From CAZKVJ01 sp964556225 (GTDB lineage Bacteria > Actinomycetota > Acidimicrobiia > Acidimicrobiales > Ilumatobacteraceae): DNA of 64,000 bases. The notes beneath the pieces are model-generated. The model was not told the origin of the DNA. It made no database searches and saw nothing but the letters and a program-made list of their open reading frames with translations. The number at the start of each line of letters is the position of its first letter. The first letter of the stretch is position 1. The stretch is from assembly GCA_964556225.1 (NCBI GenBank), contig CAZKVJ010000006.1:62001-126000 (forward strand), given 5' to 3'. The translations under genes and the position numbers were made by a program. Positions 42,236 to 49,690 of the stretch are shown here, piece after piece.

Positions 42236-43375
42236 CTAGCGCTCGGTGCGGCGCAGCGTCTCGGCGGAGCTGGTGAGGGCGTCGAGCACGTCGCGGTCGA
42301 CGTCGACACCGATCCCGGGTCCGCTGGGCACGTGCACGAAGCCGTGGTCGAGCACCACTGGGTCGGTGACCACGTCACGGGCGTAGAAGCGCCCTGAGGC
42401 CGAGACGTCGCCGGGGAGCGTGAAGCCGTCGAGCGCGGCGAGCGCCAGGTTGGCCGCCCGACCGATGCCGGTCTCGAGCATCCCCCCGCACCACACCGGG
42501 ATGCCAGCGGCACGGCAGTGGTCGTGAAGCGCCCGTGCGCTGAGGTAGCCGCCGACCCGGCCGGCCTTGACGTTCACCACCTCGCACGCCCCGAGCACGA
42601 TGGCGTCGTCGGCGGTGGCCAGCGAGGTGATGCTCTCGTCGAGGCACACGGGCGTGGACGAGGCTCGGGCGAGCAGCGCGTGACCGAGCAGGTCGTCCTC
42701 GGGCAGCGGCTGCTCGATGAGCAGCAGACCGTGCTCGTCGAGCCGGCACAGGTGGTCGATGTCGTCGCGGGTGTAGGCGGTGTTGGCGTCGACCTGGAGC
42801 GGGAGGTCGGGTCCGAACGCCGCCCGGACCGCAGCGACCGGCTCGAGGTCCCACCCGGGCTCGATCTTGAGCTTGATGCGCACGTAGCCCTCGTCGAGGT
42901 AGCCGCCGACCTGGCCGACCAGGGCCGGCACGGACTCGGCGATGCCGACCGAGACACCCGACGGCACGCGGTCGCGCGCCGCCCCGAGGTATGTCGCGAG
43001 CGAGACCCCGCCGGCCACCAGCTCGGCGTCGAGGACCGCCAGCTCCAGCGCGCCCTTGGCCATGAGGTGGCCCTTGACGCGGGCCAGGACGCCGGCGACC
43101 TCCTCGGCTGCGACCGGGCCGGCCTCGAGGAGCCGGGGCACCAGGTGCTGGCGCAGGACGAGCTGGGCGCCATCGACGTACTCGCTGGAGTAGTAGGGGT
43201 CGTTCGGGGCCACGCACTCGCCCCAGCCCTCGACCGTGCGGCCGCCGTGGTCGACCTCGACGCGCACCAGCAGCACGTCCCGGGTGGTCTCGGTGCCGAA
43301 CGACGTCCGGAACGGGCGGACCAGGGGCAGCTGGGCGCGCACGAGCTCCACCGCCGTCACGGTGCCGGCGCTCAT
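42236..43375 (-). CDS. menC: o-Succinylbenzoate synthase / N-acylamino acid racemase type enolase
   Basis: This 379-residue enolase-superfamily enzyme has the conserved Lys pair in VRIKLKIEPGWD. Metal ligands are LQVDANTAYT (Asp), LLLIEQPLPEDD (Glu) and PVCLDESITS (Asp), and the second catalytic Lys is in VVNVKAGRVGGY. The family makes o-succinylbenzoate for menaquinone, but many members racemise N-acyl amino acids, and no other men genes lie here. The start ATG 43375 overlaps the GNAT stop (ATGA). Confidence 0.88.
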   Translation of the reverse strand: MSAGTVTAVELVRAQLPLVRPFRTSFGTETTRDVLLVRVEVDHGGRTVEGWGECVAPNDPYYSSEYVDGAQLVLRQHLVPRLLEAGPVAAEEVAGVLARVKGHLMAKGALELAVLDAELVAGGVSLATYLGAARDRVPSGVSVGIAESVPALVGQVGGYLDEGYVRIKLKIEPGWDLEPVAAVRAAFGPDLPLQVDANTAYTRDDIDHLCRLDEHGLLLIEQPLPEDDLLGHALLARASSTPVCLDESITSLATADDAIVLGACEVVNVKAGRVGGYLSARALHDHCRAAGIPVWCGGMLETGIGRAANLALAALDGFTLPGDVSASGRFYARDVVTDPVVLDHGFVHVPSGPGIGVDVDRDVLDALTSSAETLRRTER

Positions 43376-44196
43376 GGTGCGTCCTCCGGCCCGGAGGGCT
43401 GCTCGACCACGTAGCGCTGGTCGTCGGTCATGCCCGTCACCGTCCACCCCTGTCCCATCCGCCTCCCGAGCGATGCTCGCACCGCCAGCCGCCACCGCCG
43501 GGCGAGCGCCGGGTCGCCACGCCGGAGGGCGACGATGTCGGCAGGGACCTCGACCGTGGCCCCGCGCGCGCCGGGGGGCAGCTCGTGGGCAACCGGCTCG
43601 GTCCCGGCTCCGACGCTGAGCAGGACGGGCAGGTCCGGCTGGGTCGCCGTCCGGGTGGGCGGCGCCGGCCCGACTCGCCACACCGCCAGCAGCCGGTCGC
43701 TCTCGACCCCGGCGTTGATGGCGTCGCGCAGCTCGCCGTACGCATCCTCGAGGTACTCGTCGGCGCTCGCACCGAGGACGCGCAGGTTGAACCAGCCGTT
43801 GCGGCGCACCAGTGGGTCGAACGTCCACTCGACCCTGGCGATGCCTCGCTCGCGCGCCCACGTCCACTGCGTCTGCTTGAGCGCTCGACCGACGCCGCGG
43901 TGCTCGAGGCCGGGGAGGACACCGGTCATGTGCGAGTGCACCACGGCGGTGCCGTCCTGGCGCACGCCGCAGACGGCGAGGCTCGCCCCCAGCGGCGTGC
44001 CGGCGGGCGCCGAGCGGGCCACGAACGCGGGGGTGCCGGCGTGGGTCATCCCGACGAACAGCTCCCAGCTCAGCGGCCGGCCCTCCGGGGGGAGCTGCCA
44101 CACCCGCTCGAAGACGGCCATGGCATCGTCGAAGTCGGCGCGGGTCTCGATCGGGGTCACCACCACGTCGGACCCGACGGTCGGCCGGGGATCCAC
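43372..44196 (-). CDS. GNAT family N-acetyltransferase
   Basis: This 274-residue protein has the acetyl-CoA site LPGLEHRGVGRALKQTQWTW (R-x-x-G-x-G/A pattern), followed by ARERGIARVEWTFDPLVRRN. Proteins of this size next to menC are often annotated as predicted GNATs; N-acylation would fit a neighbour that racemises N-acyl amino acids (inference). GTG 44196 is 7 nt after TAACGT and is preferred over GTG 44205, which overlaps that box. Confidence 0.8.
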   Translation of the reverse strand: MDPRPTVGSDVVVTPIETRADFDDAMAVFERVWQLPPEGRPLSWELFVGMTHAGTPAFVARSAPAGTPLGASLAVCGVRQDGTAVVHSHMTGVLPGLEHRGVGRALKQTQWTWARERGIARVEWTFDPLVRRNGWFNLRVLGASADEYLEDAYGELRDAINAGVESDRLLAVWRVGPAPPTRTATQPDLPVLLSVGAGTEPVAHELPPGARGATVEVPADIVALRRGDPALARRWRLAVRASLGRRMGQGWTVTGMTDDQRYVVEQPSGPEDAP

Positions 44197-44203
44197 CGGC
44201 CCC

Positions 44204-44209
44204 ACGTTA
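44204..44209 (-). promoter_or_regulatory. -10 box (TAACGT) of the GNAT-menC operon
   Basis: TAACGT on the minus strand ends 7 nt before GTG 44196, deciding that start. Confidence 0.5.
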
Positions 44210-44279
44210 GGGCCGCGCACGGGTGCTGCTCCCAGTACCGGTTTTGGCCGGTGGTCGGGGGGCGGCAACGATGGTGGGG

Positions 44280-45845
44280 ATGTCCCGGATCCTCGTCACC
44301 GAAGAGATCGCCGAGGCCGGCCTCGACCGCCTTCGCGCCGCCGGGCACGAGGTCGACGTCCGGCTCGCCCCGACGCCCGAGGAGCTCCTCGAGCTGGTGC
44401 AGGGCGCCCAAGCGCTGATCATCCGCTCCGCCACCCAGGTCACCGCCGACGTGCTCACCGCCGGGTCGGAGCTCGTCGTCGTCGGACGGGCGGGGATCGG
44501 TCTCGACAACGTCGACGTCGACGCCGCGACGCGTGTCGGCGTCATGGTGGTCAACGCGCCCCAGTCGAACATCGTCTCCGCCGCCGAGCACACCATGGCC
44601 CTGCTGCTGGCGATCGCCCGCAACATCCCCCAGGCCCACGCCGCGCTGGTCGCCGGACGGTGGGAGCGCTCCCGCTGGGAGGGGGTGGAGCTGGCGGACA
44701 AGACGCTGGGGATCGTGGGCCTCGGGCGCATCGGCAAGCTCGTCGCCCAGCGGGCGCTGGCGTTCGGCATGCGCCTGGTGGCCTACGACCCGTACGTGTC
44801 GCCGGATCGGGCCCGGCAGATGAGCGTCGAGCTGATGGCGCTCGACGAGGTCGTGGCCAGCGCCGACTTCCTCACGATCCACCTGCCGCGCACCAAAGAG
44901 ACGGTCGGCCTGATCGGGCGCGAGCTCCTCGCCATGGCCAAGCCGTCGCTGCGGATCATCAACGTGGCGAGGGGCGGCTTGGTCGACGAGGAGGCCCTGG
45001 CCGACGCCCTGCGCGACGGCACCGTCGCCGGCGCCGCGCTCGACGTGTTCTCCACCGAGCCGCTCACCTCGTCACCGCTGTTCGAGCTGGACAACGTGGT
45101 GGTCACCCCCCACCTCGGGGCCAGCACCCGAGAGGCACAGGACAAGGCCGGCGAGGTCATCGCCGACATGGTGCAGCTGGCGCTGGCCGGCGACTTCGTG
45201 CCGTTCGCCGTGAACGTGAGCGCCGCCGAGGCGAACGAGACGCTGCGGCCGTTCCTGCCGCTCGCCGAGCGGCTCGGCAGCCTGTTCGCCACGCTGGTCG
45301 AGGGCACCCCGGGCGTGTTCGAGCTGTCGGTCGAGGGCGAGATCGGCGGCTACGACACCCGGATCGTGACGTTGAGCGCGCTCAAGGGGTTCTTCAGCGC
45401 GATCAGCGACGAGCCGGTCAGCTTCGTGAACGCGCCCCAGCGCGCGCTGGACCATGGTGTCGAGGTGCGCGAGACGAACACGGCCACCTCGGCCGACTAC
45501 GTGAACCTGCTGACGCTGCGGGGCGGCGGCCACGCCATCGCCGGAACGCTGACCGGGCGGCGCAGCGAGCAGCGCATCGTGATGATCGACGACCACACGT
45601 TCGACGTGCCGCCGGCCGAGCACATGCTCGTGGTCCGCAACGACGACCGACCGGGGATGATCGGTGTGGTCGGCACGCTGCTCGGTGACGCCGGTGTGAA
45701 CATCGCCGACATGGACGTCGGCAAGGCGGCCGAGGCGGGGACGGCGATGATGCTGATCGCGCCCACGGCGCCGGTGCCCGACGACGTCGTCGCTGCGCTG
45801 CGGGCCGCACCGGGCATCATCAGCGTGCACACGCTGCGCTCCTGA
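44280..45845 (+). CDS. serA: D-3-phosphoglycerate dehydrogenase
   Basis: This 521-residue enzyme performs the first step of serine synthesis. It has the long actinobacterial layout. The NAD domain has LGIVGLGRIGKLVAQRALAF; catalytic Arg and Glu regions are INVARGGLVDEEALADAL and FSTEPLTSSPL, and the His is in VVTPHLGASTREAQDKAGE. An intervening (ASB-like) domain and a C-terminal ACT domain (HMLVVRNDDRPGMIGVVGTL) follow, the latter binding serine for feedback. ATG 44280 was chosen; ATG 44271 in frame would add three residues. Confidence 0.96.
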   Translation: MSRILVTEEIAEAGLDRLRAAGHEVDVRLAPTPEELLELVQGAQALIIRSATQVTADVLTAGSELVVVGRAGIGLDNVDVDAATRVGVMVVNAPQSNIVSAAEHTMALLLAIARNIPQAHAALVAGRWERSRWEGVELADKTLGIVGLGRIGKLVAQRALAFGMRLVAYDPYVSPDRARQMSVELMALDEVVASADFLTIHLPRTKETVGLIGRELLAMAKPSLRIINVARGGLVDEEALADALRDGTVAGAALDVFSTEPLTSSPLFELDNVVVTPHLGASTREAQDKAGEVIADMVQLALAGDFVPFAVNVSAAEANETLRPFLPLAERLGSLFATLVEGTPGVFELSVEGEIGGYDTRIVTLSALKGFFSAISDEPVSFVNAPQRALDHGVEVRETNTATSADYVNLLTLRGGGHAIAGTLTGRRSEQRIVMIDDHTFDVPPAEHMLVVRNDDRPGMIGVVGTLLGDAGVNIADMDVGKAAEAGTAMMLIAPTAPVPDDVVAALRAAPGIISVHTLRS

Positions 45846-45854
45846 CCGAGCGGA

Positions 45855-46664
45855 TCAGGCGGCGCGCAGCTCGTCGCGGGTTCGCTCCGCAACGGCGCGG
45901 GCCGCCTCGGCGAAGTCGGTGCCCTTCGAGGCATAGAGCACGGCGCGCGACGAGCTCACGATGAGCCCCGTCCCGGCCCCGGTGGACCCGGCGCGCACGG
46001 CTGCGGCTGCGTCGCCGCCCTGGGCGCCGACGCCCGGGACCAGGATCGGCAGGTCGCCGGCCACCTCGCGCACGCGGCGCAGCTCGTCCGGATAGGTCGC
46101 GCCGACGACCAGCGCGCACTCGCCGAGCCGGCTCCAGCGTTCGGCCACCAGCCGGGCCACGTGCAGGTAGAGCGGCGCCCCACCGGTGTCGAGCATCTGC
46201 AGGTCGTCGCCGCCGGGGTTCGACGTTCGGCACAAGACGATGGCGCCGCGGCCGGGGTGGCGCAAGAAGGGCTCCACCGAGTCGGTGCCGAGGTAGGGGT
46301 TCACGGTGACGGCGTCGGCGCCGTACCGGCCGAAGGCCTCCCGGGCGTACTGCTCCGCGGTGGGGCCGATGTCGGCCCGCTTGGCGTCCAGGATCAGCAC
46401 GGTGTCCGGGTGGTTGGCGCGGATGTGCGCGCAGACCCGCTCGAGCTGGTCCTCTGCCCGGTGGGCGGCGAAGTAGGCGATCTGCGGCTTGAAGGCGCAC
46501 ACCAGGTCTGCCGTCGCGTCGACGATGCCGATGCAGAACCGCGCCAGGGCGTCGGGGGCGCTCTCGAGCGGGATGGGCAGGCGTGCCGGGTCCGGGTCGA
46601 GCCCGACACAGAGCATCGATCCGGTGCGCGCCCAGGCCTGGCTCAGCTTGGCGTGGAAGCTCAC
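45855..46664 (-). CDS. pyrF: Orotidine-5'-phosphate decarboxylase
   Basis: This 269-residue enzyme catalyses the last step of UMP synthesis. The catalytic Lys/Asp motif VLILDAKRADIGPTAEQYA is typical of the type 2 (long) family, with LCVGLDPDPARLP early and LPILVPGVGAQGGD late. GTG 46664 is 6 nt after TACCGT, so it probably has its own leaderless promoter although it lies 43 nt downstream of the ferredoxin gene. Confidence 0.95.
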   Translation of the reverse strand: MSFHAKLSQAWARTGSMLCVGLDPDPARLPIPLESAPDALARFCIGIVDATADLVCAFKPQIAYFAAHRAEDQLERVCAHIRANHPDTVLILDAKRADIGPTAEQYAREAFGRYGADAVTVNPYLGTDSVEPFLRHPGRGAIVLCRTSNPGGDDLQMLDTGGAPLYLHVARLVAERWSRLGECALVVGATYPDELRRVREVAGDLPILVPGVGAQGGDAAAAVRAGSTGAGTGLIVSSSRAVLYASKGTDFAEAARAVAERTRDELRAA

Positions 46665-46670
46665 GGCCCG

Positions 46671-46676
46671 ACGGTA
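46671..46676 (-). promoter_or_regulatory. -10 box (TACCGT) of pyrF
   Basis: TACCGT on the minus strand ends 6 nt before GTG 46664. Confidence 0.5.
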
Positions 46677-46707
46677 CCGCGGCGTCGGTGCCGCGGCCCG
46701 GGGCCGC

Positions 46708-46899
46708 TCAGTCCGAGACGGTGATGGCGGCGGTGGGGCACAGGTCGGCGGCCTGCTCCACCTTCGCCCGCAGCTCCTCCGGCGGCTCCTCCTGCAGCAC
46801 GTACATGTAGCCGTCGCTGCGAACCTCGAAGACCTCGCGGCAGACCTGCATGCAGGAGCCGGTCGAGGCGCACACGTTGTAGTCCACGCTCACGCGCAT
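46708..46899 (-). CDS. Ferredoxin, [3Fe-4S] type
   Basis: This 63-residue ferredoxin has cysteines at 10, 16, 20 and 54 in VCASTGSCMQVC and ADLCPTAAI. The first motif is CxxTxxCxxxC, with Thr where [4Fe-4S] ferredoxins have the second Cys. That predicts a [3Fe-4S] cluster, as in the small ferredoxins that feed actinobacterial P450s. No P450 gene lies in the window. ATG 46899 is 39 nt after the upstream small protein gene. Confidence 0.92.
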   Translation of the reverse strand: MRVSVDYNVCASTGSCMQVCREVFEVRSDGYMYVLQEEPPEELRAKVEQAADLCPTAAITVSD

Positions 46900-46938
46900 T
46901 GGGCGATCCCTTCCCCTTCGTCGCCGTCGGCCTGGCGG

Positions 46939-47271
46939 TCAGGCCTTGGCCCGACGGTAGCCGTCGCGCTCGGCCTCCTCGGGCGTCGCGTAGCACCGGT
47001 CGGGTGTGGTGCGCTCGTACGAGCGGCCGCCGGGGACGTGGTAGATCCCCGACTTGGTGTTGGCCTTCACCGGATGCGACGCCGGGCAGGCGCCGCCGAC
47101 CGGCGCCACCCAGGAGGCCGGCGGCGCCGCGGCGTCGACGGGCGCGGGCTCGAACGCCGGCCACACCGGCGGCCGCTGGCGCTCCGGCCGCGGCGTGGAG
47201 CGGCGCCAGACGGCCACCGCGACCACCCCGACGGCCACGGCCACGAGGACCCAGCGGAGGCGACGGGTCAT
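46939..47271 (-). CDS. Small anchored protein with sunset-like C-terminal domain
   Basis: The product has 110 residues. An N-terminal helix (LRWVLVAVAVGVVAVAVW) anchors it, and a Pro-rich linker follows. The C-terminal ~50 residues read CPASHPVKANTKSGIYHVPG then YERTTPDRCYATPEEAERDG. This pattern of P-V-K-A-N, I-Y-H-x-P-G and C-(Y/F)-A-x-x-x-x-A is found at the ends of various bacterial surface proteins and nucleases and is named a sunset domain in some annotations. Function unknown. ATG overlaps the leuA stop (ATGA). Confidence 0.75.
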   Translation of the reverse strand: MTRRLRWVLVAVAVGVVAVAVWRRSTPRPERQRPPVWPAFEPAPVDAAAPPASWVAPVGGACPASHPVKANTKSGIYHVPGGRSYERTTPDRCYATPEEAERDGYRRAKA

Positions 47272-48953
47272 GCGGTCTGTCGCTCGAGGGCGCCCAGGAC
47301 CGCCCGCAGCGAGGCGGTGATGATGTTCGGGTCCGTCCCGACGCCCCAGCGCACGGTGCCGTCGTCGTCGACGGTCTCGACGTAGGCGACCGCGGTGGCC
47401 TCGCTGCCCTTGCCGATGGCGTGCTCGGCGTAGTCGACCACGTCGATGGAGGCGCCGAGCTCCGAGCGCAGGCCGTGGACGAAGGCGTCGATGGGGCCGT
47501 TGCCCTCGCCGACGACGGTGCGGTGGACGCCGTCGACGATCATCTGGGCGGTGATCGTCGTGCGCCCCGTGGCCGAGTCGCTGCGCAGCTCGTGGCTCTC
47601 CAGCGAGTGCCGGGGTTCCTGCGGCAGGTACTCGCGCTGGAACGCATCCCACATCGCGCCGGGGGTGATCTCGGTGCCGAGGTCCTCGGTGATGTGCTGG
47701 ATCGTCTTGGAGAACTCGATCTGCAGCCGGCGCGGCAGGTCGAACCCGTGCTCGGCCTTCATGACGTAGGCGACCCCGCCCTTGCCGCTCTGGCTGTTGA
47801 CCCGGATCACGGCCTCGTAGGTGCGCCCGACGTGCTTCGGGTCGAGGGGCAGGTAGGGGACCGCCCACTGCTCGTAGTCCCGGCCGAGCGCCTCGAAGCC
47901 CTTCTTGATGGCGTCCTGGTGGCTGCCGCTGAAGGCGGTGTAGACGAGGTCGCCCACGTACGGGTGGCGGGGGTGGACCGGCAGGCGGTTGCAGTGCTCG
48001 GCCGTGCGCCGCAGCGCGTCGATGTCGGTCAGGTCGAGCTCCGGGTCGACGCCGTTCACGAACATGTTCAGCGCCAGCGTGACGATGTCGACGTTGCCGG
48101 TGCGCTCGCCGTTGCCGAACAGCGTGCCCTCGATGCGGTCGGCGCCGGCCATGAGCCCGAGCTCGGCGGCGGCCACCGCCGAACCGCGGTCGTTGTGGGG
48201 GTGCAGGCTCAGCACGACCAGGTCGCGGTGGGGGACGCTGCGGTGGAACCACTCCACGACGTCGGCGTAGATGTTGGGTGTGTAGCACTCGACGGTGGCC
48301 GGCAGGTTCAGCACCAGCTGGCGGTCCGGGGTGGGCTCGATCACGTCGGTGACGGCGGCGCAGATCTCGACCGCGAAGTCCGGCTCCGTCATGGTGAAGC
48401 TCTCGGGCGAGTACTCGTAGACGATCTCGGTGCCGTGGACCATCTGCTCGAGCTTGCGGCACATCCGAGCGCCGGCGACGGCGATGTCGACGATGCCGCC
48501 CTTGTCCAGGCCGAACACGACCTGGCGCTGGAGCGGGTTCGTGGAGTTGTAGAAGTGCACCAGTGCCCGGGGCGCCCCCTGGACCGCCTCGTAGGTGCGC
48601 TCGATGAGCTCCTCGCGGCACTGCACCAGCACCTGGATGGTCACGTCCTCGGGGATCAGGTCCTCGTCGATGAGCATCCGCACGAAGTCGTAGTCCGGCT
48701 GGCTGGCCGCCGGGAACCCGACCTCGATCTCCTTGAAGCCCATCTTGACCAGGGCGTCGAACATCCGCCGCTTGCGCTCGGTGTCCATCGGGTCGATGAG
48801 CGCCTGGTTGCCGTCGCGCAGGTCGACGCTGCACCAACGGGGCGCCCGCTCGATGATCTGCTCGGGCCACGTGCGGTCCGTGAGCACGAGCGGTACGAAC
48901 GGCCGGTACCGCTCGAACGGCATCTTCGTGGGGATCACGGGCTTCGGGGGCAT
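47268..48953 (-). CDS. leuA: 2-Isopropylmalate synthase
   Basis: This 561-residue enzyme commits 2-oxoisovalerate to leucine. The N-terminal metal site is WCSVDLRDGNQALIDPMD, with EVGFPAASQPDYDFVR, the HxH metal motif in LSLHPHNDRGSAVAAAELG and NGERTGNVDIVTLAL. The C-terminal regulatory domain (from ~430) would bind leucine. The start ATG 48953 lies behind AAGGAGC. An untranslated leader with a Leu-rich mini-ORF and a terminator lies upstream, so expression is probably attenuated by leucyl-tRNA supply. Confidence 0.96.
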   Translation of the reverse strand: MPPKPVIPTKMPFERYRPFVPLVLTDRTWPEQIIERAPRWCSVDLRDGNQALIDPMDTERKRRMFDALVKMGFKEIEVGFPAASQPDYDFVRMLIDEDLIPEDVTIQVLVQCREELIERTYEAVQGAPRALVHFYNSTNPLQRQVVFGLDKGGIVDIAVAGARMCRKLEQMVHGTEIVYEYSPESFTMTEPDFAVEICAAVTDVIEPTPDRQLVLNLPATVECYTPNIYADVVEWFHRSVPHRDLVVLSLHPHNDRGSAVAAAELGLMAGADRIEGTLFGNGERTGNVDIVTLALNMFVNGVDPELDLTDIDALRRTAEHCNRLPVHPRHPYVGDLVYTAFSGSHQDAIKKGFEALGRDYEQWAVPYLPLDPKHVGRTYEAVIRVNSQSGKGGVAYVMKAEHGFDLPRRLQIEFSKTIQHITEDLGTEITPGAMWDAFQREYLPQEPRHSLESHELRSDSATGRTTITAQMIVDGVHRTVVGEGNGPIDAFVHGLRSELGASIDVVDYAEHAIGKGSEATAVAYVETVDDDGTVRWGVGTDPNIITASLRAVLGALERQTA

Positions 48954-49002
48954 CGTCGGGGCTCCTTGGGGCTGGCGGCGGTCGATCGGTCGGGATGGTC
49001 CG

Positions 49003-49045
49003 GAAAAAGCAAGAACCCCCTGCCCCGATCCGGGCGCAGGAGGTT
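49003..49045 (-). terminator. Leucine attenuator terminator
   Basis: On the minus strand a GC-rich inverted repeat (49014-49045; arms AACCTCCTGC and GCAGGGGGTT around CCCGGATCGGG) is followed by CTTGCTTTTT. This is a classic intrinsic terminator placed between the Leu leader peptide and leuA. Confidence 0.8.
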
Positions 49046-49046
49046 C

Positions 49047-49072
49047 GGCGAGCGCGATATGTGGCGCTCGCC
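49047..49072 (-). promoter_or_regulatory. Pause hairpin in the leuA leader
   Basis: GGCGAGCGC (49047-49055) pairs perfectly with GCGCTCGCC (49064-49072) around an 8-nt loop. It begins one base after the leader peptide stop codon, the position of the pause or protector hairpin in attenuators. Confidence 0.65.
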
Positions 49073-49105
49073 CTACGTAAGAAGGAGGCTCGTCCGGCAG
49101 TTCAT
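49073..49105 (-). CDS. Leucine leader peptide (MNCRTSLLLT)
   Basis: The ten-codon ORF has three consecutive Leu codons (CTC CTT CTT) just before Thr and TAG. CTT is a rare codon in this GC-rich genome, which would sharpen the response to leucyl-tRNA. The peptide is followed at once by a 9-bp hairpin and then by the terminator. A TTGACA at 49138-49143 and CAGACT at 49114-49119 (18-nt spacer), 8 nt before the ATG, form its promoter, so the leader is itself read from a nearly leaderless transcript. Confidence 0.8.
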   Translation of the reverse strand: MNCRTSLLLT

Positions 49106-49113
49106 TGCCCACC

Positions 49114-49143
49114 AGTCTGCCGGTGGCCGGCGCGCGATGTCAA
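49114..49143 (-). promoter_or_regulatory. leuA leader promoter (TTGACA / CAGACT)
   Basis: TTGACA lies at 49138-49143 and CAGACT at 49114-49119 on the minus strand, with an 18-nt spacer. The latter ends 8 nt before the leader ATG. Confidence 0.6.
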
Positions 49144-49160
49144 CCTTCGGAACGTCGGGA

Positions 49161-49176
49161 ATACCAGGAGGGGTAT
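49161..49176 (+). promoter_or_regulatory. ATACC-N6-GGTAT palindrome upstream of thioredoxin
   Basis: The perfect inverted repeat ATACC...GGTAT with the G-rich centre AGGAGG lies 38 nt before the thioredoxin ATG and overlaps likely promoter sequence (TATCAT 49174-49179). Its form recalls operators of CsoR/RcnR/CstR-type (DUF156) repressors, which sense copper, nickel or persulfide; no such regulator gene is in the window. Confidence 0.4.
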
Positions 49177-49214
49177 CATGGTTGGAGTATGCGCACCCAC
49201 CGAAAGGACCTCCG

Positions 49215-49607
49215 ATGGGCACTGCCCTGACCATGACCAAGGATGACTTCGAGCGCACCATCGCCGACAACGACATCGTGCTGATCGACTTCTGGGCCGC
49301 CTGGTGCGGGCCGTGCCGCATGTTCGCCCCCGTCTTCGAGGAGGCGGCCGTCGCCAACCCGGACATCGTGTTCGCCAAGGTCGACACCGAGGATCAGCCC
49401 GAGCTGGCCGGATCGTTCGGCATCCGCTCGATCCCGACCCTGATGATCTTCCGCGATCAGATCCTCGTGTACTCGCGCCCCGGGGCGCTCCCCAAGGCCG
49501 CGCTCGACGACCTCATCACCCAGGTTCGGGCCCTCGACATGGACGAGGTCCGGGCCGAGATCGCCAAGGCCGAGGCCGCCAAGGCCGCGGCCACCACCTC
49601 CGCCTGA
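49215..49607 (+). CDS. Thioredoxin
   Basis: This 130-residue protein has the active site WAAWCGPCRMFAPVFEEAAV (Cys31 and Cys34). The cis-Pro loop is IRSIPTLMIFRDQ. It is longer than standard thioredoxin by a C-terminal helical tail rich in Ala, Glu and Lys (VRAEIAKAEAAKAAATTSA). ATG 49215 follows GAAAGGACC. It is divergent from the leuA leader and convergent with the pilin cassette. Confidence 0.94.
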   Translation: MGTALTMTKDDFERTIADNDIVLIDFWAAWCGPCRMFAPVFEEAAVANPDIVFAKVDTEDQPELAGSFGIRSIPTLMIFRDQILVYSRPGALPKAALDDLITQVRALDMDEVRAEIAKAEAAKAAATTSA

Positions 49608-49616
49608 CTCCCTCCC

Positions 49617-49665
49617 GTTCTGGTCCCAGGAAGCAGCGCTCAGCGCTACCAGCCAGGACCAGAAC
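49617..49665. terminator. Inverted repeat between thioredoxin and the pilin cassette
   Basis: GTTCTGGTCC (49617-49626) and GGACCAGAAC (49656-49665) form a 10-bp stem; a nested AGCGCTCAGCGCT lies in the loop. There is no clear T tract. It probably ends transcription of the two convergent units. Confidence 0.45.
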
Positions 49666-49690
49666 CGGGGGGACTGGGGGGAGGGACTGG

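Noticed and set aside
49014..49072. Riboswitch or T-box upstream of leuA
   Set aside because: The Leu-rich mini-ORF, pause hairpin and terminator explain the leader; no T-box sequence or known aptamer pattern was seen.
46899..49214. Long in-frame extension upstream of the thioredoxin start
   Set aside because: It is antisense to leuA and its leader; thioredoxin has its own ribosome binding site and ATG at 49215.
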